The notes below the pieces were generated by a model. That model was not told the DNA's origin. It saw only the letters and a program-made list of their open reading frames with translations, and made no database searches. DNA of 64,000 nt from Aphis gossypii (Eukaryota > Arthropoda > Insecta > Hemiptera > Aphididae), in contig NC_065530.1 of NCBI RefSeq assembly GCF_020184175.1, positions 57,079,260-57,143,259 of the forward strand, read 5' to 3'. The stretch's first letter is position 1, and every line of letters starts with the position of its first letter. This document shows, piece by piece, positions 1 through 14,100 of this stretch. The translations under genes were made by a program, and so were the position numbers.

Positions 1-327
1 TGATATAGTGAAATTTGCATTAGATAAGACGGAATTGACGACTTCCTGAGTATGCGAAAGTTGTTTTTTGATGGAGACTCGGAGTACACAAACATAAATA
101 GAAGAGGTACTCCTTTAGGAGAACACGTGTTCTTAAAAGAAATACTAATCTAAAATATCAGAGTAATGTAAACCGGTCGATTTGACTCCACTTCTTAAAA
201 TTTGTTAATTTTTTTTGAAGCATTTAAATAGCACTAATTTATAAATCATATATGTTTTTTTTATAATACAAATAGAATCATTATTATGATAAAATATTAG
301 TCCATTTTCGTAATAATTAAGTTCTAC

Positions 328-481
328 CAGTGGCGTACCGTCTGGGGGGGGATTACCCCCCAGAAGTGTAAAATGTAGGTATAATTCTTTTATGGAATAT
401 AAATATTATATAAAAAACATTTTATACAAATACATAAATGGTAACCCCCCCATAAACGAATTTTGCGTAAGTACGCTACTG
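328..481. mobile_element. Short hAT-like MITE
   Basis: 154 bp between inverted ends CAGTGGCGTAC and GTACGCTACTG (one mismatch), with G- and C-runs inside. It is flanked by 8-bp direct repeats AGTTCTAC / AGTTCTTC (7 of 8). An 8-bp duplication and CAGTG ends point to the hAT superfamily. No coding capacity. Confidence 0.7.
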
Positions 482-2934
482 AGTTCTTCACTATATAAAT
501 AAATTAATTATAATTTAAAATTAGGTAATAGGTATTGACAAAATAACATAATAAAGCGAAAGTTAATAATAATTTAAGCGATATGATATAAAACTGAGAT
601 ACGTAGGTATATCAATAATACTATAATATATAAAATATAATATAACATTTTTTAAAATGTACTTAGGTATGAATTGTATTATAATACATTATTACTGTAG
701 TATTGTAGACCTATATTTTGTTTGTTTAATGGAAAATATTATTAAACTAGCATTTATAACTATAAGAAATTGTCCTTGTAGTTTATATTTGGATGTAGAT
801 CAATGATTAATATCAAAAACTTCAATATTAATTAAAATTTAATTTAAAATGTCTAGGATTTTTTTTTTTTAAATATGATGTAAGGTATTTAAATTTCACA
901 ATAATATTAATTAACAACTTTATTTATTGGTTATTATTTATTACACTTGGAACTAATAGGAAGAAATATGTTTTATAGATATTCACATAACAATGACCAT
1001 TATAATTTTAAATAACCAAATATTTCTATGGCATGTGGAATGTAGATAATCAAACATGCGACTTCTAAGTATTAATCAATATCCAATTAGAAACGACGAA
1101 TACGTGGTCCCACCAAGTTTATTTTATTATACTCTATGATAGGTGGATATATTTAGTAGTCTATAAATTTATTTATATAATTAAGAAAACAAAACCTAAC
1201 CTAACACCGAAGTACTTCATACCTATAAAAATATAAAATCACATATTCGTCAAATTCTATACAATATCTATTATAGTTTATCAATTTACTTATTTCTTCA
1301 AGATATATCTACACAGAATACTATAAGCTAGTTAAAAAAATATGAATAATTATAATTTTATATGAGTTGTTAATATACAAAATAATATAAAGATTCTACT
1401 GGTTTCAGCATAAAATTAGAAATCATGTAAAATTAAATACGCGTATTATTAATTTTGTTTAATGTTTAAGGATCTAGTTAAAAAAAGATATTTCAATATT
1501 TAAATATAGGTAATTGCTAAAATAATAAAATAATAAAATAAGTAAATAAACTAAATGATATGGGTTTTAGATATACATATTACATACATAAAATTAAATG
1601 TATATTAAATGCTTATAATTTTCTTTGTCCAATTATAAATAAAATAAAAGTAATTTGATAATTTATCTTGAAGTTCGCATATAAATAACACTATTTAATA
1701 ATTTAAAAATATTGATTTTGCATTAAAATGATAATTTTGTATGAAACTCGTATACATTTTGATAAACTAATTGATTTTACATTGGTGTAATAATTTGTTA
1801 CAGTTTTTTTTTTAAATAATTGGAACTTGGAAGATAGCAACTGTTAAATAAAATTAACCAGTTTGATAAATTGTATTCAATTTTGCTAACCTATTAATTA
1901 TTTTATAAAAAACAAAAATTATACATTATGTAAGCATAATATATCATAAGTATTTCTTGTATTCATTCCCAGAGTATACTTTTAATTCATTATTTATATT
2001 TTTAATTAATTATTGGATAAAAATAACTGTTATAAGTTGCTAATTTTTGACAATATAATCTACAACTTTTATATAAATTATCAAGACATTTATAATATGA
2101 TTAGGTGATAGTGATATATGTGTATTAAGTATTTAACTGTTAATATATATTTTAAATGAAACATTTAATGTTTAAAATTATAAAATGTTTATTGGTACTC
2201 AATTATTTGTAATTTGTTATCTTTGTTTAAATAACTTGTACAATACAAATGTATTTTGTGATATGATACTAAATTTAGGACTCAAAATTATAATCATTAA
2301 TCACCTTTTATTTTAATAAAAATATATCACACACATTAAAATCTATAAAACTAAATATATTAAAAACTACATTAATTTAGGTATTATATGCTACTCTTCT
2401 TAAAATTTTAAATAATGAATAATTAATGAAATTTAATAGGCGTGTATGATGGTATTTAATATTTATTAACTACCATAAAAACATCATAAATTTATACATT
2501 TTTAATTCAGTTATACAAATGCTACAAAATATATGTTTTTTCATTTTAAAAATTGGTTTTTATAAATAAAATAAAAGATTGTTTTAAATTATTTCTATAG
2601 AATGTAATAGAATAATTAAAACTTCATATTGTAGTATAATACTTATATAGTATATTTAATACCAAAACACATGTAAAAAATTATTACAGTTATATCAAGT
2701 TGTAATGTTTTATTTTGATCAGCCTTTTTATTAATAATGTTTAGGGACCTCATCTTAGAAATGTCCAACAAAATCTCAAAAAGTCTTAAACTAGGTATAT
2801 TAGTTTGTCATATGTGCCATCTATATATATGTTGCAATAATATATTCAAATTACACACAAAAATTGAATTTTTCTAATGAAGTTTAAGTAATGAATGACA
2901 TAAATACAAATAGAAAGTAACTTCTACAATTAAG

Positions 2935-3172
2935 ATGATTTTTCCTAAAAAATTTAAGGACACAATTAAGAACAAAACATTTGTTCATCTTAATAATTTA
3001 ATTAAATTAAACAAAAGTAATATAAATAGATTTATGTTACTTGTAAGTATGGATATTTTTCTTGCAGTAAAAGAAAAAAATCGAATTAATTTACCTGAAT
3101 AAGAAAGTATTGCAGCTGATAGTTATGATAAATATTCTTACAGAGGATTTGAAAATAAAATTAAGTGAAAAA
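2935..3172 (+). pseudogene. Broken open frame, possible transposon or gene relic
   Basis: A plus-strand frame from ATG at about 2935 (MIFPKKFKDTIKNKTFVHL...) reads to NLPE, then a TAA. After the stop the same frame continues (ESIAADSYDKYSYRGFENK) to a TGA. The Lys/Asn-rich composition could be chance in AT-rich DNA; no family recognised. Confidence 0.2.
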
Positions 3173-3576
3173 ATTATTTAATTAATTTTATTTTAATAAA
3201 GCAAAAAATATATAAATATTTTAATAACTGATCCTTAGGTATGATCTTCCTAAATTTGAAATTGAAATTACCTTTTAAATATTAATTTTTATGCCATATT
3301 CTAATAATACAAGTGGAATATTAATTTTTAGTTTATTTTCCTCAAAACGTATTTCGTGTTTATTATTTAGATTAAATTAAAAATATAAAAGGAAAAAAAA
3401 CAAAACACAATTAATTTTTAAGGAAAAAAAATATTGTGTTACATAATTGTTGTCTATTATAAATCTAAAAAAGTTTTTTCATGGCGGGTCAACGTTTTTT
3501 TAAGGAATAAGGAAATAATGAAATTGAAAAATAGATAATATATTATTTTCAAAACATAAATTAGCTTGGCTGGCCG

Positions 3577-3593
3577 TAGGTTGGAGATCCCTG
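3577..3593. mobile_element. Possible solo hAT end
   Basis: GGTTGGAGATCCCTG resembles the inverse of hAT ends (CAGGGATCTCCAACC). No matching left end was found, so this may be a remnant or chance. Confidence 0.25.
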
Positions 3594-5936
3594 CTATGCA
3601 CTATAATAAGTAATTGCTGAATAACTCTTGAATATGGTAAACAATTAATGCTGATAATAATATATGTTAATAACAAAGAAGAACAATATAGAGCATACAT
3701 TTTTCAATTTATATCAAATTTAAAAATAACTCTATAGTCCTAACATTCAGTAGGTACTTATCATAGACATTTGCAATAGTTCCTAATTGTATTTAGTATT
3801 TGTAGTAAATAGTTTGTAGCCATTATACTATAAATTATGGGGTTTATATGGAAATATAAAATATTGTACGTTAAATTTTGTAATTTTTTTTCTATCTTGT
3901 AAAGTTGTACTTATTTTAGGAAAAATAAATTTTATTTTTTATTTGCTAAAATCAGATGAAATACATGCCTCATTTGATTTGAGCTTAATTATTAAAGCCT
4001 TAATAACCAAATTACAAAATTTTAGAAGATGCCCAGACAGATCTCATGATAAGTTCTTTGAAAAAACTAACTTTATTAATTTTTATATAATACATTTAAG
4101 GATATTTGATGCTGATTATTTCTGTCTTAGTCTAACACATGTGGAATTTAGATGTGATCTTTGCTTAATGTACAGATTAATCTAATAAAGCAATTGTAAT
4201 TTTGGAAAAAAATTTAGATCTGTTGTTAAATTAACTTGAGATTAACTTTCCCATATTTATGATTTGATTTTATCACCTTAAGGTTTAAATTCTAAACAAG
4301 TAAAAAATAAAAATTTTGAGAAAGTTGATCTTAAGTAGACTTAATGACAAATCTAAATATGTTTTCAGAATTATGATTATATTACTAAATCAAATTGCAC
4401 GTTTAGTAAAAAACACATTTAAATGTTCATGTTCAATATGTGTTAAAGACTGAAACAGTTGATATCAAATCTTTTTAATTAAAAATCTTATAAGTAATCA
4501 GTAGAATATTTTAGTTCTTAGAAAACCAAATAATATTAATTAATATAAAATGTATAGACTAAACTTATGTTTTTAAACTCTTTAATAATAAATATAAAAC
4601 ATTAAAATTTGAAAAATATTAAATAAGAAAATTTATTGATGTTTTATTTACTTTAAGAATGTATAAAAAATGTATTATATTTTTTTTGTTCTTGCTCTAG
4701 GCTTGATATAAAAACAGATTAAAAATAAATACATTCTGTCTATGTTACATTTTTTTTTCATTTTATATTTTTCAAAGAACTAATTTTTGTTGTGTATTTA
4801 TCATTATTATTATTATTATTATTTTTTATGTTAATAAATTATAACTAAATTAATAAAGTGACAGCATAACAATTTAAATTGATATTTTATCAGTAGGTAA
4901 TTGTGAAACAATTCTAGTAAATTCTAACTTAATACTAAATACTAATAATATTTGATTAAATAGTTAAAAGCCATAGGTAGGTAATTTAACAAATTATTAT
5001 TAAGTTTAAACTAAAAATTTCAATAAGTAGGTGTCAAATGTACATTATTATAGAATAGGTAAGTCACTGTAATCGATGAGTTAATTTGAATTCAATTATG
5101 AAAGAGTACAACAAAAAAAAAAAAACTAGAGCAAAGATGATCTAATTTTTTGGTATATTTAATAATAATATTACAAGTTTAGGATTACAAAATGTATATA
5201 TTATTTTTGAAAATACAAAGAAATTTTTACTTTTATTCTATCAAAATACAAACTTAATCCAATCTGTTACTAAAAACTTATTTCTAAGTCAATGAAAAAT
5301 ATTATCAAATCAAATCAAACTAAAAAAATCAACATGTAAAATCAATACATTTATTGCTCTGCTCTGCAGGATTTAAGTTTAGAACTAATGGATTAAACAA
5401 ATAGTATCTATTTAAAAAACCAAAACTCCTTATGTACTTACAAATATTTAAATATATCTAGGTAGGTATTGAATCTTAAAATTCAAAATAAATGATTCAA
5501 CAAACTAACAGTAATAAATATTATATTTTACCACAATTTTCTGTTAATTAAACACATAACATGTATGCGAATTGTTGTAGTAATTATTTTCATGTAAAAT
5601 TGAAAAAAACAAATAAGTATCTAGGTACTTAAAAAGATTAAAAATAAAAATAAATAAATCTTAAAGTAATGAATTTATAAAATATCTGTTCTTTGAATAT
5701 GAAAAAAACTGTACTCACTTAACTCAATCAAAGGATAAACAATATTATCCATTAAATTCTTTTAACTTATTATCACTACCTAGGTACATGAAGTATTGTA
5801 AAATATTTATATGAAATTAAATAGATTAAGAATTCTGTCACTTGTCAGTGTCAAACTAACATAATTTAGTTTAAACATGCGTTGCATGCGTGTTAAATAA
5901 TATATCACATAAGTCATCAATAAATTTATCACTAAC

Positions 5937-6033
5937 CATAATTTTTCCTCAGCGACCTTTGGTATTCAACGGTGCGCAGTGAAGCGGGGTGATGTAGCAG
6001 CCTCTTCGTTGTCTTCAGGCTCCTTCCAAACAT
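5937..6033 (-). CDS. Possible first coding exon of a mitochondrial protein leaving the left edge
   Basis: Minus strand: ATG at 6033 opens MFGRSLKTTKRLLHHPAS followed by LRTVEYQRSLRKNY, and the frame meets a donor TATG|GTTAGT at 5937. The first 20 residues carry many Arg/Lys and Ser/Thr and no acid, as in mitochondrial presequences. The patch is far richer in GC than its surroundings. No continuing exon was found between 1 and 5936, so the gene would extend left of the window. The same bases also look like a plus-strand exon between TTTCCTCAG (ends 5952) and CACAG|GTAAAA (6045), open as TFGIQRCAVKRGDVAAS. The strand is therefore uncertain; product not recognised. Confidence 0.35.
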
Positions 6034-8672
6034 TTTGTGTCACAGGTAAAATTTATATTGTACAATTAAGAACACGAATGTCACGAATTATACAAAACAC
6101 AAAGGTCCACCACGCTCCATCGAGACTCATATCACAAATCACAATCAAATTATCCAAAAGGAATAAGGCTTATGATTTATGATAATGTACGATTTCTTGG
6201 AAACTGTAAAGGCTGATGTAAATGGTAATCAATAATATAGATAAGAAACTACAAAAAAAAATTATATTTGTTATCAATCATATGTTTTATTATACCACAA
6301 TTGTGGTAGTCAAGGACGTTATATATGATTTTCGCGGTTTATTTTTTTCTCTTTAAATCACATAATAATATTTTATGAGCAATACGCAATACGTATAGTG
6401 GGTTCAAATTTGGTTATTTTTAATAATTAATTTTACATGTTTCCCCATGGATCTTATACTACTAGATAAGCAATGATCGTATGGAATGAATAACAAGATA
6501 GAGGGCGCTCTTTGATTACCCGATTACTCGTACGCACAAAGTAATATTGATAATTCCGTAGCAAAGGTTATTTATATTGTCTATTTGAACTATTATTAAT
6601 GATTTATTAGCTATTTTATAAATTACCTAATGTCACAATTTATTGTTACTAAAATATTTCTAATATACATATGCACGCCTGTCGTCCAAAACGGCTTACA
6701 TTACTGCGGGATGTTGTTACGCTGTTCGTAATGCCGTCGACAGTTCCTGTCTAGTAGTTTAAGGTCTATGGTTTACCCAAAAGTATTAGGTATCCTCATG
6801 TACGCTTATGATTAATACTATATATTTGTTAATTGTGCGACATAACAGAAATTAATTATTTTATTTTATTTTTGTGATAAATTAATAATACAAAAACAAA
6901 ATGTTAGTAATAATGAAAAAAATTAAATTATTTACGTATTAACTCATTTACACATTATACATATTCATACCCATGTGTGGTTATATTTATACCTATACGA
7001 TATATATATAAGATATATGTGAAAAATAAATTATCGATAATTAAATACCTAAATATGTAAAATGTTAAGTTTATACATCAATAATAATTTAACACAAATA
7101 TTATCACTTAGGTAAGAACGTAGATTTAAAAATGTTTATATTTACATAATAATTTGTAATGCAAATGTCATTAGTATAAAAATATTTTAAAATTTCTTGT
7201 ATTTTTGTCAAAAATCACAATACATTTTTTTTGACAAAATGTTTTTCTAATATCTTATAGTAAAACTTAACCTTCATGTGTATACAAATTAATACACACA
7301 AAAGGTCTTTATAAGCATAGCACGCGTGCATTAATAAATACATAAATAAGCAATAATGTAAGTATTTGAAAATACCCTCTATAGTTGCTACTATTTAATA
7401 GAATGACTATACCCAAGGTGGATGTATATACCAATCCACCTTTGGCTATATTTATATAGTCGTAACGATTTATGATTTATCAATATTTAATTTTAATAGT
7501 AACTATACCAATTTAACTTCAGGTCCTATTGCATTGAAAAGTGTTCCAATTCTGAGCCTTTTATACTATAATTTTTGCCACACAAGTACACGCCACTAGG
7601 TATATTATAATATATCTCTTCAAAGACATCACTGACCTTTTTAGGTAGGTACCTACCGTAAGAAGTAGCCATGTTGACCAAACTTCATTATAAAATGTTA
7701 CAAATCATTTCCATAAATTCCGTAATTTTCCATCATTCTTTAATTATACTAACGTGAATACGTGATATTCAATAATCTCTTTAAGAATTCACTTTGTTGT
7801 TTAAACCGAAAATAATAAAGATACCTCTTTAACCAGTCATTGTAGTTTGCCAATGACGAATATCTTCAAACACGGGAAACAATTTATTACCATTTTTGTT
7901 CTAACAAATCTATAAATAAACCTATAATTATAACAATATTTTTGGTGAATTAACTAGTCGCTAAAATGTTATACATATAAGATATAACTAATAACTATAA
8001 TATTCTCTCAATCGGTCTACACATCATCAACATAGTTTTGTAATTAATTGATATAAATATTAAAATATATAATATAATTTACAAATATTCACATGTAAAA
8101 ACATGAACCACATTCTACAATAATATTAAATACATTGTTAATGATCAAAACAATAGTCGAGCTTAGGTTTTACTGATATTTTTAGTCTGCAGTTTTCAGA
8201 AATATAATATTTTTTTTTTGTTTTCCAACTTTAATACATATATTAATCTATTGTTAATAGATATTATACCTAATAATCCTGACCTTTTTATATTTTTTTT
8301 GGTAAGAAGGAAGATGAAGGTTAAAAAAGGATCTAAGTCAAATTGTTGGTCAATCTTTTTTGGCCACTCAGTGGGAAATGCAAATTATTTTGATAATTTT
8401 ATTTTTTTAAACTAATAGAAAAAAATATCATGTATAATGTATATATAACGTCATAAACTTCAGTTAATTCTTAGAGCTTTTTTGGAAGATAATCTATGCC
8501 ATATTTATTAATAATTTAAAAATTGTTCTTTGTATAAATTATAATTATTTTTTTTTATCTAATGTTTATTTTTTAAAGAAAGGATGTTTGAAAAGTTTTA
8601 TTAATTTTAAACTATTAATATCAAAAAAATAAAAACTGAAAACAATTTATTTGTAATAATATTTCTTATAGT
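6034..8672. other. Intergenic, nothing recognised
   Basis: AT-rich sequence with no supported gene. A 16-bp palindrome TACCACAATTGTGGTA lies near 6292-6307. Confidence 0.5.
8646..8651 (-). terminator. Candidate polyadenylation signal of the Ptgr1-like gene
   Basis: AATAAA on the minus strand 22 bases past the stop codon. Such hexamers are common in AT-rich DNA, so only the position supports it. Confidence 0.4.
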
Positions 8673-11600
8673 TTAAACTTTGACCAAAGCTTTTCCTATG
8701 TTTTCTCCATTCAGCATACCAATAAAAGCTTGTGGTAAACTTTCAAATCCTTGAACGACGTACTCTGGGTAAATAAGTTTGCCCTTAACAAAGAAAAAAA
8801 TCAATACAGTATAAGTAATAAAAAATATAGTTTATCTAGGATTAATAAATATTAAAAATTATAGAAAAGCTCACTTCTTTTATAAGATTTAAATTACGTT
8901 CAATACCACTTTGCCATTTATCTGCCCATCTACTAACAATAAAACCTTCAATTTTTAGCTGCTTAAAAACTATGGCTGGTTGCAACATTGATACTAAAAA
9001 AAAAAAAAAAAAATAATAGTATGTAATAAAATAACAAACGTTAACACATAGGTCATATTCTATAGACTATAGAATTAAAATGTAATTTATACCTTTTGGT
9101 AAATTTTTTGGATTAGTATTATATGATGAAATTGAACCGCATACCGCAACACGACCAAAACTTTTCATTCTATAGATAACTGCACTACTGAAATCGCCTC
9201 CAACCTACAATTTTATTATTACGAATAATCGATAAATATAACCATAAATAATATTTATTAAATATATTTAACGTTTAAAAACAAATAATTTTTCACTAAA
9301 AAATTAACAATTTCGTGTAAAATTAAAAGTAGTAATATAATAATAAAAATAATTTTAGATACACCTAGAAAATATTAAATCTTACCTATACATTATGTCA
9401 GACAAGTAATGATAAATTTTCATTAGTCTTCAATGACTTTATCATTAAAATATTTTTTAAATAAAAATTAGGGTAAATTGAATTTAGTAAGTTAGTGAAA
9501 TAGTAAGTTAGAGAAATTGATGAGGACAATTTCGATTAGAGATATAAAACAATTGACATTGTTTAATAATATAAAAGGATCAGTATCGGAATCGATTAAT
9601 TTATCCAAAAAAACACAAGGTTTATGTATAATAATTATAAACTGTAACGATAAGATCTAAACTTAATTAAAGGTATAAGACTGTAAATAGTATATAGGTA
9701 CCAATTGGCTATTTCATATTTGAATTATGCAATGATAATATATTTAGGATGCTTGCATAATGCATATGGTACTGTTAAGCTATTTATTATAATAATTAAT
9801 AACACGTCATAATTCATTACTCATATTATAATAATTATGGCTTGTACAATTTTAGTTTTAAATTAAAATAAGGAACGTTTTATCTATTACTTTATATTTA
9901 ATATAGATTTAATTGATAGTTAAATCCGAGATAAATGGTTTATTTAAGTTAGTTATATTTTACACACTTACATTGTCAAAGTAACAGTCTACACCATGTG
10001 GAGCAGCCTCGAGAAGAGCTGCATTGACATCTTTTGTTTTATAATTAAACGCTGCATCAAATTTAAGAACTTCTTTCAGCCATTTAACCTTATGGTCAGA
10101 ACCCGCAAAACCAATTACATAGCATCCTATATTCTTGGCAATCTGTGCCACGTGCATACCCACAGCTCCAGCTGCAGCACTTATGACAACAGTTTCCCCT
10201 GGTTTTGGATCGCAAATATTTAAAAATCCAAATAAGGCTGTATTGCTAAAATATAATTTTCAAACATTTTTACAGCATGATTTTTTTTATTGCAATAATT
10301 TATCATTACTATCAAATTTTAGTATCATATGACATCACTGCATATTTGCATCGAAGTGAACTATAAACAATACAATAGTATTTAACAAGGGTGTTCGTAA
10401 AATTTTTAAGATTGGGAAAATAATTTCACAACACATGTGATTATTGTACATATTTATATATCATAGCCGGGATTCGTTTTGAAAGGGGTTAAATATTTAA
10501 AGGCCAAAAAGAAGGGCTGTTTAAAAGAAATATAGAGTTAATGTATTGTGAAAAATGAATGGTCTGGTATATTTTTTTGGGGAGGGGGCCTATGGTCTCC
10601 TATATATATATACATATATAATTTGTATTAATGTATTTGATACTGTAATTATTACAATAGCTTAACTAATATTATAACGTAAGACATAAGTATAGGTACA
10701 ACGAATTCAAAAGTAGGTGGTCGCATTCATGTTAATTATACGTTATACAGTATAGTTGTAGAATGGTATACTATCCAAAATTCAGATTTAATTGTTAAAA
10801 TTAAAAATTATAATAATGTCATAAAAAACACCGATTAATAGACGTTTATAATGCTTACATTATATTGTTATTATTATAGTACAATAATAATTATAAAACA
10901 ATAGTAATAAAAGTAGGCATGATAATATTACGAGTAATTAGGTATCTAATCAAATATAAAAAAACAACTATTGCATTGGCAAAATATTTAAATAAAATAT
11001 AAATTATAATTACCCTGGCATTCCAAGTACTCCAAGACCAAGCGAAGAAGATAAATTTCCAAAATCAGGGAGTATATAAAATGACGGCATACCGTCCTTC
11101 TCTAATGTACTGGGATTAATGATACTATGTGTCCTCCAGCCAGTAGAACAGAATACTAATTGGCCAACTTTGTAATCTTGATTATTTGATTTGATAATTC
11201 TACATAAATCAGTGAAAAATAACCATAAGCACATAACCTGGAAAGGGCTTGGTGTGACTTATTTGAACCTTAAGGCTCAAATGAATTCCAAATTACAACT
11301 ATATTAGCATAATATATTCTTTTTGGGTAGGTAGGTAAAATAGTTTAATAGAAGTGTTAATATTTAAATATTATATAGTTGAATTAAATTCTTGATGTTT
11401 AATAAATTATAATCGATTATAATATATCTAATTAAACTTTACTATTTTTAGTGCTCAATAAAATTCCATTTTTAAATTTATATTATGTTTGTGTAACTTG
11501 AATCAAATTTGATGCATTTGTAATTATTATTTTTAATATCACATTCACTTCTTACATGATTTTTGACTACAATTATAAGTTAGAAGTTTATAACTATCAT

Positions 11601-13248
11601 TAAGTAATATTCTGATAATCGATTACTAAACGAGTTTTTTGTTGATAAAATAAATTGTTGACAGACGGCATCCAGAATTATATCTTAATTATATCGGATG
11701 AAAAAGTTTTAACATAATGATTAATGATAATATTATTAATTATTATTTATATAAATAGGTTAAGACGTGAGGTTAGGTAGATCATATTCAACATTAATGT
11801 TACTTGTAAAAAATAATAAAATGTATTTATAGTTATCGATAGAACAATTTAAAGTCAATGTACTATTGTATCAATTATACAATATATTAAATCAATACAA
11901 CTATACATTTATATCATAGTTTAGGAATGAAATACTGCAGAAAAAGGAGTATTAATATAGTTATTTATAGATTATTACTTCTTCTAAGTCATATGAGAAT
12001 AACATTATATACTATAATAGAGCTTTGTACTAAAAAAATTAAAATAAGTCGTAACGATGTTATGAAAAAGGTTTTAAGTTCTAATACCATAGAATAAAAT
12101 TGTATTTGTTTTAAAAATAATATGATAGATAATTATAATGATTTACAAAAGTACTTTATTAAATTTTAATTCATTATTTAGTAATAGAAAATAAAGGTAA
12201 ATTTAAAAATAATGATAAATAAATGGGTGAATTTTATTTTTTATTTAAAAATAACCGAAAATTGTATAATTATTTAATCCGAGAAGTTTCATTTTGAATA
12301 TTGAATATGTAAGTAGGCATCCATAAAAAAATAAATGTACATTTACTTTTACTTGTATATCATGTAATAATAAAATTAGGTAATTATAGTTTACACTTTA
12401 TGTTTTGTACTATCAATAATATTATAATAACGACATAATGTATAGTAATAAAATTAATAATATACATTTTAAATCAACATTTTTCATCAACATAATATCT
12501 TATAAAATATAAATAAGTAAATGTGTAATGTGATTCCATATTATTCTCAAATATTTTATGATAAAATAGAAACGTTTACATTTTTATAAATTCGTTCTTG
12601 CCTTAATACGTATCACGTAAATAATGTTAGTTCGAAAAAATAAAATAATAAGTGTTTTGTTATCATTTCGGTATTATAAGTACGTGTACAATACTAAGTA
12701 AAATATATTTATTTTTCATAAAATACTATTGTACAAACTATTATGATGTATGGTTATCGCATATAAACAATTAAAGTGTAATAATTGTAATATATATATA
12801 TTGGTAATTTATATTTGAAGACTTACTTGGCTATTTGAGTACCCATAACAGTTGTTCCAGGAGACACATGATTTGAATAAGGTCTACAAAAATTTTAAAT
12901 ATTTTCTATATTTGTGTAAGAAATGAATTTATAGGTCATCTATATTGTATATATAATAATAGTATTATTATTATTACCTGATGTATGGATCGACACTAAG
13001 CCAAATTGCTTCAACTAAAATTTCTAAAAAAAAGAAAAAACAATAAAAGGTCATTATTAATTTGTTTAAAGTCAATATTTTAAATAATAGCGATGCAATT
13101 GCGGTTTGTGCAAATTAATATATATATATATATATATGTTACCTCCTTTATTTAATTCATCCAGCTCTTCTTCTACTAGTTTAAAATTGTCCTCCGTTGG
13201 TTCACCACTAAATGGTTTTTCTAAAATAAATTTTTTTACAATTACCAT
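8673..13248 (-). CDS. Ptgr1-like: Prostaglandin reductase 1-like NADP-dependent oxidoreductase, 8 exons, complete
   Basis: Minus-strand exons in transcript order: 13143-13248, 12978-13023, 12827-12883, 11014-11199, 9972-10245, 9093-9204, 8875-8993, 8673-8783. They total 1011 nt, encode 336 aa plus stop, and every junction is GT-AG with matching phase. The family (MDR superfamily, leukotriene B4 12-hydroxydehydrogenase/prostaglandin reductase 1) reduces the C=C bond of enones and alkenals with NADPH in the cytosol. Visible marks: the N-terminal block ending LSVDPYIR, the glycine-rich nucleotide-binding motif AAAGAVG at residues 155-161 (AxxGxxG) followed by QIAK and GFAGSDHK, GVDCYFDNVGG, and the C-terminal LPQAFIGMLNGENIGKALVKV up to TAA. 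The length fits the family (about 330-340 aa). The start ATG (minus AAAAATGG) is the only one upstream of the conserved block. No frameshift or lost exon is seen. Substrate preference cannot be read from the sequence; PTGR2-like is less likely on length and motifs. Confidence 0.93.
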
Positions 13249-14073
13249 TTTTATTAACTATTTCGAACAACAAAAATAAATAAAAACAAATAAAAAAAAT
13301 AGTAGATATAATAGAATAATGTTTAACAGCTGTGTCCGTTTATTAACTCTTATTTAAACTGAATTAAAAATTACTTGTTTATTAACAACATTACGAATAT
13401 CGTTCCTAGTTAATTTAGCTGACCTTCATGAATGTCAATGATAATTTATTGATAAAGAATGAAATATTAATGATTAATCTAATATCATTGTTGTTAGTTT
13501 TAGTTTAATTATAACGATTTGGTCTGTGGCATAGGCATTAGGCAGTGTTCGTCAATTGCATTGAGTTTTTAAACTATTTGAATATAATATATAGTATATA
13601 CATCTTTTGCGCCAGTAAATAATTTATCACAAATTAATTAAATCTTAATTCTTATACATTGATTGGGTCAGAAAAATATTATAACGAAAATATTCACTAT
13701 AATATTTTTAAATATTTTATTTTGTTTTAATTAAATATATATATATAAAAAATAAAAAAAAATACAAATTTTAAGTGTAATATTTTTAAATTGTTATAAA
13801 TCGTAATCAGTTATAATAGACAATAGCTATAACTTATTTACTCAAAGTGTATACATGAATTAATATGTTATAAGTCAATATCAAAAAACATAACTTAACC
13901 TGTTGAAAATTACATCTTATTAAAACTAAAAAAAAAATGAAAATGAAAATACCTAACATATTACAAAATAAATTGTAATTAATATATTTAATAAATCCGT
14001 GATTTCTGGCACAATTAACATATTATACCCTTTGTAGTTACTTTAGTCTTAAACCAGATTTAATAAACTAAAC
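13249..14073. other. Upstream region of the Ptgr1-like gene
   Basis: Should contain its promoter and 5' UTR, but no TATA box or start site stands out from the AT-rich background. Confidence 0.4.
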
Positions 14074-14100
14074 CAGCGGTTCCCAAACTGTAAGGCGCTT
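14074..14100. mobile_element. Left end of a hAT element (no partner found)
   Basis: CAGCGGTTCCCAAACTGTAAGGCGC matches the general look of hAT/Buster ends. No GGGAACCGCTG counterpart was found, so it is a truncated copy or solo end. Confidence 0.35.

Larger units (their letters stand above)
1..5936. other. AT-rich left flank, no supported gene
   Basis: Apart from one MITE (328-481) and weak coding or transposon relics (2935-3172, 3577-3593), I see only AT-rich intergenic or intronic sequence with short homopolymers. If the exon at 5937-6033 is real, this is its first intron. Confidence 0.5.

Noticed and set aside
2688..2795. Minus-strand frame RLFEILLDISKMRSLNIINK after a TAG acceptor
   Set aside because: Needs two leading bases, whereas the exon at 5937-6033 supplies one; cannot be joined and no homology is recognised.
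3943..4185. 80-codon plus-strand frame
   Set aside because: Starts at a TTG, no recognised motif, AT-rich codons; considered as a transposase fragment but no convincing match.
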